Shown in pieces: positions 56,570 through 64,000 of a DNA stretch of 64,000 nucleotides. This DNA is from Coix lacryma-jobi var. lacryma-jobi. Taxonomy: Eukaryota; Streptophyta; Magnoliopsida; Poales; Poaceae. The position numbers were made by a program, and so were the translations under genes. Numbering within the stretch: position 1 is the first letter of the stretch; each line of letters starts with the position of its first letter. The notes beneath the pieces were generated by a model. It saw nothing but the letters and a program-made list of their open reading frames with translations. It was not told the DNA's origin and did not search any database. The stretch is from assembly GCA_009763385.1 (NCBI GenBank), contig CM019827.1:96508177-96572176 (forward strand), written 5' to 3'.

Positions 56570-57933
56570 CTCACTTAGGCCAAAATTTAGCCTCTCCTAT
56601 TTCTAAAGAATGATATGTGGAGTTATAGGAAGGCTAAGAACCATGAGCAAATTGCCTGATGTTTATTGCTAAGCTAGACACTCAGATCATAAGGAGCAGC
56701 AAATCATAAAAATTGATCAAGATGTGCATGTGTGGTTATGTGGAAGTGTATGGAGAGATATTTCATAATCCTTCCTAGTTAATTTCTAGGGGTCTAGAGC
56801 TAATGATAACTCTCTCTTTCTTTTTTTTTCTTTTTTTGGATACATAGTGAGTAGACAAAAGGATGTGTCCTCACATTTTTCTTAGGACATAGTCCTCTCT
56901 TGAGCTACTTTGCTCAAATTTTTTTTTATCTCTCTTTCTTAGCTCTAGATTTCCCCAGACATCTATAGGAAAGGATTTCAGAAATGAAGAAGGTGGGAGA
57001 GGGAGAAATGCTCATTCCTAGTGTAGGAATAAGCATAAGGCTAGCAATGGGATGTTTGGCAGGGTATTGCATATCTCCAGTGTAGAGAATAAGCAATTTA
57101 TTTGGTGGTTGCAAACTTCCAAAGTGGAAAGTAGGCAATTTATGGAGGGTGTGTGTGAATCTTGATTCAAAAGGTATGATAAGCTTCTCTACTAAGATCT
57201 ATGAGGTCTAACAAAGCTCAACACAAACAAAGCTCTTTGTGGTTTTGACTAATGACTAACAAATATTTGGCTGGTGGTGGGATGGGATAAAATCCAGGAG
57301 GAACTTTTAGCAAGGTTTTCATAATTTTTAAAAGAAATCCTCCAGATTATGACCTAATTTCACCTTAGCAAGTTTAAAGAATTACTCCATTTCTTACCAA
57401 CTTTATTCACTAAGCATGATTTCAGTTAAAGCATGTGCATCCCACAAAAGCTACAACTTAGATAAGACCAGTCATTCAAACCATAACAATAGCATTTGCA
57501 TGACATATTTCAAATCTTATTCAGGTTTCAACTTGTGTAAGCAGATTTTATCAATGTTATTCATGGAATGGTTACTTAGGCAAGCATATAGCATTCAAAA
57601 GATATAGAATTTAAGAACCGAATGTAAAGAGCGAGGTTGAAACATACCTTATTGGCGCGAGGGTCTCCCCCAAGCTGGCTTCTTGCTTGGTGAAGGGTCT
57701 TCATCTTTCTCAGTCGGAGCTCTTGTTCTCATTTTATTAAAAAGAAACTATCTAATGTTGTGAAAAAGGGAAACTATCCTATGATATTTTATTATTCTAA
57801 CTAAGTTAACATATACCTATGCATATAACTAATGATAACTGGTGATTTTTTTTAGTTATATGCATGTCATATGTTATTTATTCGAAAAGGGAAAATTGAA
57901 GGGAAAAATTAAAAGTAAAACCATACCTTAGGT
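56570..57933 (-). other. Non-coding interior of the Tat/Athila-like element
   Basis: About 1.36 kb between protease and the nested copia. It is AT-rich, with T-runs near 56818-56840. No RT or integrase motif is seen in any frame here, although this is where pol should lie. Confidence 0.65.
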
Positions 57934-58665
57934 TCATGGAGTTTCATCCTTATCGGGTGGGTCTTCTTCCTTGGGTGCTTCTTCTCTAAGTACTCCATCG
58001 GGTTCTTCTTCTTTTGGCACCTCTCCTTTGTCATGTGAATCACACAACTCAGGAGGTGGTTCTTTCTTTCTGTTCCACCTTGTTCTCTGGCGCCTCTTCT
58101 TGGTACGAACGGGCTTTGCATCCTGCATGTTAGCGGCATATGCGGGACCACGGGAGAAGGAGAATATTTCCTTCCTCCCTCCTAATGTCGTTTGAATTTT
58201 ACCACTTCCCACATATATGCAAGCATTAACAGTGTTCAAGAAGGGTCTACCTAAGATTAGAGGCACATCTTTCCTATTTCTCATATCTAGTATTATGAAA
58301 TCAGTAGGAACGTATGAACCTCTAATATGAACAGGTAAATCATTGACTATTCCTTCTACATAGCAAGTGGATTGATCAGCTAGCACAACATAGGCAGATG
58401 TGGATGACATGGGTGGAAAGAACGAGTTTTCATAAAAATCTTTAGATAGAATGTTGACACTCGATCCTAAATCACACATGGCATTTTTAAAGACTTCACC
58501 AAAGATTGAGCATCTAATTATGGGACTACCAGGATCACCCTTTTTAACAGTCATGGTTTGATCTTCATAATAGTTAAAATATTTTATTTCAACCATATTT
58601 GCAGTTTCCATGTCAGGTTTAGCAGGAACTTTGCCAGATTCAAAAGATGGTATGATAGCAGCAAG
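57934..58665 (-). pseudogene. Aspartic protease domain of the Tat/Athila-like element, cut from gag by a stop
   Basis: It is in the same frame as gag, separated by a TAA that ends gag (58666-58668); a CAA-to-TAA change is likely, since the bases around it read as continuous coding. The first ATG is at 58611. The active site reads C-D-L-G-S-S-V-N-I-L, the D-L-G-[AS] form usual in Tat/Athila proteases, and L-G-R-P-F-L-N-T follows about 75 residues later. The C terminus is rich in Lys/Arg and then Glu/Asp, ending at TGA 57934. Nothing of RT follows. Confidence 0.8.
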
Positions 58666-59793
58666 TTAAGCTAATTGGGTTTCTAACATCTTATTAAAAC
58701 TTAATTGATTTTTCAGAGCAGATGAGAAATCTTCCAATTTAGCATTTATATTCTCAAGGGTTTTATCATTTGCCATTAATCTCTCTTTCAAGAAATCAGT
58801 AGTTTTACCTTGTGAGTAAACTAAATTCTTCAAGAATGAGAAATTATCAGAATTATGAAAATTAGAGCGAGGGAATGAATTGTTACCTTGAGAATTGGAG
58901 TGCTGATTCCATCCTGGATTTTGTTGGCGGAAACCGTTGTTGATGAAGTTCAAATCTTCATGTAACTCGGGGCAGTGGTTCCCAAAATGTCCGGTTTCTC
59001 CACAGACTTCACAAGTCATGTAGGATTCCAGAGACTGGACACTCTCTTGTTGGTTCATCTTCTCACAGCTGTCCAGCTTCTTTGCCAGCAGGTCCATCTT
59101 GGCCACGATCATGTCGGCCTCCTTAAGGGAATGCATACCTGGCTTACGGGGCTGCAGTCTCTCGTCATTCCATCCTTGGTTCGACACCATCTTCTCTATG
59201 AGAGCCTTAGCATCTGCAACATTCAGAGAAAAGAATGCACCACCGGCGGCAGCATCCAAATGGCTTCTAGAGAGTGGGGTTAGGCCATGGTAGAAGTTCT
59301 GGATCAAGAGCCAGTCCTCCATACCATGGTGCGGACAAGCAGCGACATACTCTTGCAACCTCTCCCAAGCCTCGGGAATAGATTCCTCGGCTTGTTGCGT
59401 AAAGTTGGAGATTTTGTTGCGAAGAGCATTCGTCTTGCCCATCGGAAAGAATTTAGCGAGAAAAGAATTGGAACATTTGTCCCATGTGTCTACAGCGTTG
59501 CGATCGGTATAGAACCATTGCTTCGCTTTTCCTAGCAAAGAGAAAGGAAAGAGACGAAGACGGATGGCTTCTTGGGTTATCCCCTTAATGGTGAAGGTGC
59601 CGCAAATCTCCAAAAATTGTTGGAGGTGAGCATTGGCATCCTCATGAGCTTTGCCACAGAACAGACTAGCTTGGACCATCGTGATCAGAGCCGGTTTCAA
59701 CTCAAAATTAAGGTTGGCATCGATCACGTCTGGTCCTATCGCTACATTGGCAGCAGAAGGAGCAGAAAATTCACGAATGGTTTTGTTGGCCAT
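58666..59793 (-). CDS. gag: Gag of the Tat/Athila-like element, 375 aa
   Basis: The start is taken at ATG 59793 (M-A-N-K-T-I-R-E-F). The longer open frame reaches into the PBS and LTR and is not credible as coding. The retrotransposon-gag core shows L-R-L-F-P-F-S-L-L-G-K-A-K-Q-W around residues 85-100, then W-D-K-C and W-E-R-L-Q-E-Y blocks. A single knuckle C-E-V-C-x4-H-x4-C follows near residue 270, then an Asn/Gln/Ser-rich stretch and a C-terminal helix. Its stop appears to be a mutated Gln codon inside an ancestral gag-protease frame. Confidence 0.85.
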   Translation of the reverse strand: MANKTIREFSAPSAANVAIGPDVIDANLNFELKPALITMVQASLFCGKAHEDANAHLQQFLEICGTFTIKGITQEAIRLRLFPFSLLGKAKQWFYTDRNAVDTWDKCSNSFLAKFFPMGKTNALRNKISNFTQQAEESIPEAWERLQEYVAACPHHGMEDWLLIQNFYHGLTPLSRSHLDAAAGGAFFSLNVADAKALIEKMVSNQGWNDERLQPRKPGMHSLKEADMIVAKMDLLAKKLDSCEKMNQQESVQSLESYMTCEVCGETGHFGNHCPELHEDLNFINNGFRQQNPGWNQHSNSQGNNSFPRSNFHNSDNFSFLKNLVYSQGKTTDFLKERLMANDKTLENINAKLEDFSSALKNQLSFNKMLETQLA

Positions 59794-59955
59794 CGTGAAG
59801 ATAGAACGAGATAAGAAAGAAAGAAGTTGAAGAAGATGAAGGAAAAAGATAAGAAGGACTAAGGAAAAAAAAGAATGGGGAAAGATGGGATTCGCTAAGC
59901 GGGAGCTTAAGCGAAGATAAATTTGACACGGACTCAACCGATACAACGAATGCCT

Positions 59956-59973
59956 TCCCCGGCAACGGCGCCA
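59956..59973 (-). other. Primer-binding site, tRNA-Asp type
   Basis: TGGCGCCGTTGCCGGGGA on the minus strand, eight bases from the LTR end. It is complementary to the 3' end of plant tRNA-Asp, a primer used by many Tat/Athila elements. Two degenerate copies lie inside the LTR (60026 and 60099). Confidence 0.85.
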
Positions 59974-59981
59974 GAAATGCT

Positions 59982-61928
59982 TGTTGGTAGTTCTTAGCTT
60001 CACTAAAGATAGAGCTAGGCAACTATCCCCGGTAATGGCCCAGAAATGCTTGTTGGCACTTGCTAACGTTGTTACTAGGAGTAGACTATGAAATCTATTC
60101 CTGGCAACGGCGTAAGAGGTGCTTGTAGCAAGTCCAGTCACTATACCTAAAGGAGTGAAGCTAAAGCAACTATCTACTAATGTCAAATGGGGTTGTCAAT
60201 CCCGGCACTAGTAGGAGCTAGCTAGAGAGGTTGCAATCTACCAAGAGGAGATTCTGCAAGCGCACAGAACTATCATAGTAGCACTTCGCCTGGGAGTACC
60301 AGGTGTCGATTTATTTGATCCCAAGGGAAGGCTAGGGTGGTGTATGAGTCGAGTCAAGGAGGGGATGAGAGTCGAAGAAAAGTGAAAAGGGAAAAGGAGA
60401 GAAGGGAAGAGAGGGGATGAAAGGCTAAAAAGAATATGTGGGTGGATAGGTAAGGATGAGATGGATGGCTAAGGTAAGGTGGATAACTAGATAGATAAGG
60501 GGGTTAACTAAGGATAACTAAGATAACTAACTATTAACTACTCCTAGATAACTAAGAAGCAAGATAACTACAAAGCAAGATAACTACGAAGCAAGACAGG
60601 CAAAAGTCAATAAAGCAACAAAGTTAAGTATAGTTTTATTCCTATCTTGTCAAGTATCGAGGCGTACTAGCCTTTACGACTTACTTAGGTTGAACGCTAG
60701 CACAACGAGCCTTACTGTTAAACTGGGCCAACTACGTGGTGGAATTCAAGGCGCACAGGGCTGTCACCACCTGCTTGCTACCACAGCTATCCGGGGGTCC
60801 AGCCGTATCTGAAGGTAAGTCTATAACTAAGCACCACGCTTAACTATATTCTAACTATCTCTACCCTAGCTTTGAATAGAGACACCCTTGCAGACGTCAG
60901 AGCAAATACTTGACTTAATAAGATAAACACTAAACTAACTAAGCAACCTATTGGCAAAGATCAAACACTAAGCTCACTAGAGATTAACTACTATGGCTAA
61001 GTGAATTGAACTGTAGGATAGCTAGGCACTCAAGCAATCAATCAAGTATACCACTCAATACTGATAAGTAGAATAAAGTAATACTTGAAATGATGAAATA
61101 GAATATAGTAAAGTGCTTGAGTAACAAGAGCAAAACCTGAACTGGAGATGAAGAAAGACTCTTCCCAGCTCTAGGACCGATCACTCGCACGCCTCTACTC
61201 TTGAGCTAAGCCTTGAGCAGCGCTTCCGCGAGGGCAAAGATGCTTTGCTCTACTAGCTACCTATTTGCCTAAGCTCTCTGAGCTTCTAACCTAACTCTCA
61301 CTTGCTTCTCTTGCTTGGTGTTGCTTTGCTTGGGATGGTACTGGTGTGTGTGGAATGGTGCCACCAAGGGGATATTTATAGTCTTCAGGAGTGAGGGGGT
61401 ACTTATAGGGGGCAGCCAACCGACCTAGGGTTAGGTCAGGTGGCGGGCGCCACCCCCTACTGGCGGCCGCCAGTCTCCTTTCCGCTGGATGCACCGTCTT
61501 TGATCCTACGGCCTCCAGGTGGTTGTCCAAGGCGGTTTGGAAGTCGGTTGCATGTCTGAGTAACCGCCATTCAGCCTTGATCCACGCCACTTCATCCTAA
61601 GTCGTCCGATGCCACTGACCTAGTGACCAAGGGCCAAGATTTGGCCTTGGGGAGGTCACACGGATCGGTGACGTGGCAGGGAATGGAACTTGGGCCAACC
61701 CAAGTGGCAGGCGCCACCTCCCCTAGGCCCATTTGGGCCCTGCTGAGTGGGTTTGGCCTCTGGTGGTTCGAATGTCCAAATTTGGTCCAAATTCCTGCAT
61801 TCAAATAAATTTCTATGGACATGTGGAATTTGGTTACTTTGAAACCTATTTGACTACATTTCATGCCTTTTTGGTGGATTTTAGGGTAAAATGTTGATGG
61901 TAAAACAGGTGTTTAAGGACCATCAACA
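59982..61928 (-). repeat. 5' LTR of the Tat/Athila-like element, 1947 bp
   Basis: Plus strand TGTTGGTAG...ACCATCAACA, followed by GGGTT. It is nearly the same as 42648-44613 apart from scattered changes and a 20-base deletion near 61706. Confidence 0.93.
61371..61380 (-). promoter_or_regulatory. TATA box of the Tat/Athila-like 5' LTR
   Basis: TATAAATATC on the minus strand. A second, weaker CTATAAGT lies about 30 bases upstream. The 3' LTR has TATAAATACC at the equivalent place. Confidence 0.55.
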
Positions 61929-64000
61929 GGGTTGTCAACCCTATTGCAATGCGGTATATAAATAAATAATGTGTGGTGCAATTATGGTGGTATGGAATGT
62001 AAACATTTCTTTGCAAACCAACAAATCCAACTTGTTGAACCACTTTCGACATTGAGGAAAACACTTATTTACCACATTAAACAAAACCATTATTTTAACT
62101 ATTTTCTATTTATTAATTCAAAAGAGATCTAGGTTTGAACAGCAAGTATATTTTTTTGAATTCAGAAAAATCCATAAAAATTACAGAAGGTAACTTATAC
62201 TCACTGGATTTTACTGTACAAATTACAGCAAGAAATAAATTACTAAATAGCAGATACAAAAAGATGAAATAAACTGCCCAAAAGGAACTTTGAACTAACT
62301 TTTCTTATGAAAAGTGTCAAACAGCAGATTTTATATTTTTTCTAGCTTCATCTACTTATAACCACTCTACTGCAGAAAACTAGCTGCTAAAGCACGAATA
62401 TATAAATCTACATAAAATAAACAAGTTTGTTTCAAAATAAACCCTTTGAACTGCAACCCTACTGGAAAAGGGTGCAATCCCCAGTTTTATATTTTTCCCA
62501 GGTTCTACTCCATATTTAATACTTATCAAGAAAGTTCCAGGAACAGAAACATTATATTCTTTTCTGCATGAATTTTCCAAGAAAAACACAGAAAAACACC
62601 TTTCTACTACAACTCCTTATTTTTTCATATAACAACCTATACCTAACATTTTTTTTCTCAGCTTGAACAGAACACACAGAGACTGTATAATTTTTTCCCA
62701 TATTTTATTTCCACATATATTTCACTTTAATAATTATTTTAAGAAAACAGCTAAAAAGGAATTTCAATCTAAATAGACACTTTTTCAGAAATAGGTCCTC
62801 ATAAATTTTTCACAGAAACATAACGTGATAAGAAAACTACACAATTTTTTCCATGAATTTATTCAACCAGAAATCATATAAACCTATTTATTTTTCAAAA
62901 AGCACATAAACTGAATTAAATAAGAACAGTATAATAAATTTTTATCAAAAATACTTTTACATTTTTTCCCTGCTAGATCTACTCATGAACAAGTTTACAA
63001 AACAGAAAGCACCTCATTTGGATCATTAAAACATGCTACACAAATAAATAAGCTTTTCTAGAAAATAAAAAGAAAAAGAAAAACATTTGAAAACTCCTGG
63101 CCCAACTTGCGTAGACTTGGCCTATGGACCAAGAGCGACTGACGTGCGGGGCCGGCTGGGTCAACGGGCCCACCTGTCGGTGAAGGCCGAACAGAGGAAG
63201 GGGCTGACTGGCGATTACTTGCCGACGGCGAGGTCGCCGGCGGTGAGGGTTAGCTCGGTGAGTTCGTCTCGTCAAGGCGGATCGAGTGGTGGTATCGGTT
63301 TGGTCAGCGCACGACCGTAGCTCGCCGGTGACGAGCAACGACGGACGGTGCCGGTGGTGAGGCTCGGCTACGCCATCTCCGGCGGTCGCCGGTTAAATTG
63401 GTGCGTGTGATACCTTGAACAAACCCTAGGGTGGCTACTAGGAGGCTCGGTTTGGCCGGTGAGGTGACCGAGAGGCTCGGCCTTGTGCACATGCCACGGC
63501 GGCGGACATGGCGCTCGGCCGGAGAAGAGAGGGGGCTAGAGAGCGGTAGAGACCAAGCGGGGGTGTGTTCTCACCTTGCCTTTGCGTGATGTAGCTTGTC
63601 AGCGAAGGAGGGAGGTGGCGAAGCTCCGGGTGGCGCAAAACAGGTTCGGGCTCCGCACGGCGTCGGCGGCGACCACGGCGGGGCTCGTCGTGTTCCTGGG
63701 AAGGCGGAGCTCGGGAGGTGGCGCTAGTGTGCGCACCGGGTGTGCGAGGAGAAGGCGAGGTTCAGAGGAAGAGGAATCGGCTGGCGGTGGCTCAGTTGAG
63801 GTGGGAACGCTGGTGGCGTTGGTGCGGTGGTGGCGAGGGCGAGCAGAGCGCTCGGCTCGCGTTCGCGGGGAAGAGAGGAGAGGGAGTGTGGGAGCAAGCG
63901 GCTTGCGGAGTGGTGAGTGAGGGAGAGGGGAGAGCGAACGCTCGGTTTTGCTCGCTGGTCTGGTGGACGGCCGGTCGTGGCGGGTCCCGCGGCGGCGAGC
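61929..64000 (-). repeat. Reversed chromovirus LTR, right piece, cut by the window end
   Basis: Its reverse complement follows the chromovirus 3' LTR from about 12000 to 13930: the TTCAACAAGTTGG block, the ATTCTTGTAGAA-type region and the GGCAAG|GTGAGA donor context (63580-63570) are all recognisable. It has about 390 bases more than the 3' LTR between donor and T-rich part. It joins 42527-42647 once the Tat/Athila-like element is removed. Confidence 0.88.

Larger units (their letters stand above)
42648..61928 (-). mobile_element. Ty3/gypsy Tat/Athila-like element without RT or integrase (7.6 kb plus nested copia)
   Basis: LTRs at 59982-61928 (5') and 42648-44613 (3'), a tRNA-Asp-type PBS, gag, protease and a polypurine tract, all on the minus strand. 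The flanks GGGCT (42643-42647) and GGGTT (61929-61933) match at four of five bases, a likely aged duplication. No RT, RNase H or integrase is present, so it would depend on a partner element. A copia element is nested at 44935-56564. Confidence 0.88.

Noticed and set aside
59794..60186. Longer start for the Tat/Athila-like gag, 131 codons upstream
   Set aside because: The extension runs through the PBS and into the LTR; the ATG at 59793 gives the family-like N terminus.
42643..61933. Doubt whether GGGCT/GGGTT is a true target duplication
   Set aside because: The idea that they are unrelated was set aside because both flanks align to neighbouring bases of one chromovirus LTR; one mutation explains the mismatch.

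Overview
The window is repeat-rich plant DNA, most likely from a grass. It has very large LTR retrotransposons of the grass SIRE/Maximus (Ty1/copia), chromovirus and Tat/Athila-like (Ty3/gypsy) types, stacked inside one another, plus a multi-exon ORF of the grass 'putative gypsy type transposon' kind. I see no ordinary host gene, no rRNA or tRNA gene and no CRISPR array. The species cannot be named from the sequence alone.

Layout. (1) 1-15593 (+): a chromovirus with about 4.1-kb LTRs whose 5' end lies outside the window. In order it carries a primer-binding site, an extra ORF opening with a histone H3-tail look-alike, gag, protease, RT, RNase H, integrase and a chromodomain. A 3.9-kb solo LTR in reverse orientation (5945-9845, target duplication CCACC) splits pol. 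(2) 16053-21705 (-): a decayed six-exon gene with its own TATA box, split by a 2.5-kb solo LTR (18627-21109, duplication CATGG). (3) 22140-42526 (+): an outer, decayed copia element whose two LTRs are of different types and whose flanks do not match. Inside it sits a young, apparently intact copia element (26561-36800, duplication GTATT) with one 1477-codon gag-pol ORF. (4) 42527-42647 and 61929-64000 (-): two pieces of one chromovirus LTR, of the same family as in (1) but reversed, pushed 19.3 kb apart. (5) 42648-61928 (-): a Tat/Athila-like element with gag and protease but no RT or integrase. Nested in it is a second complete copia element (44935-56564, -, duplication AAATC).

How the parts fit. 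The three copia copies are relatives. The copy at 44935-56564 has a 1439-nt segment between gag and pol with consensus splice ends. Unspliced RNA would give an 891-aa Gag with a coiled coil and a second zinc knuckle. Spliced RNA would join Gag to Pol in frame. The two other copies lack exactly this segment, as if they came from spliced RNA. All copia LTRs carry an array of short hairpins with compensated stem changes upstream of the TATA box, and the 3' untranslated regions carry a second array of four covarying hairpins. The strongest leads are the H3-tail-like ORF in a chromodomain retrotransposon, the gag/pol splice switch, and the two hairpin arrays. All alignments were made by eye.
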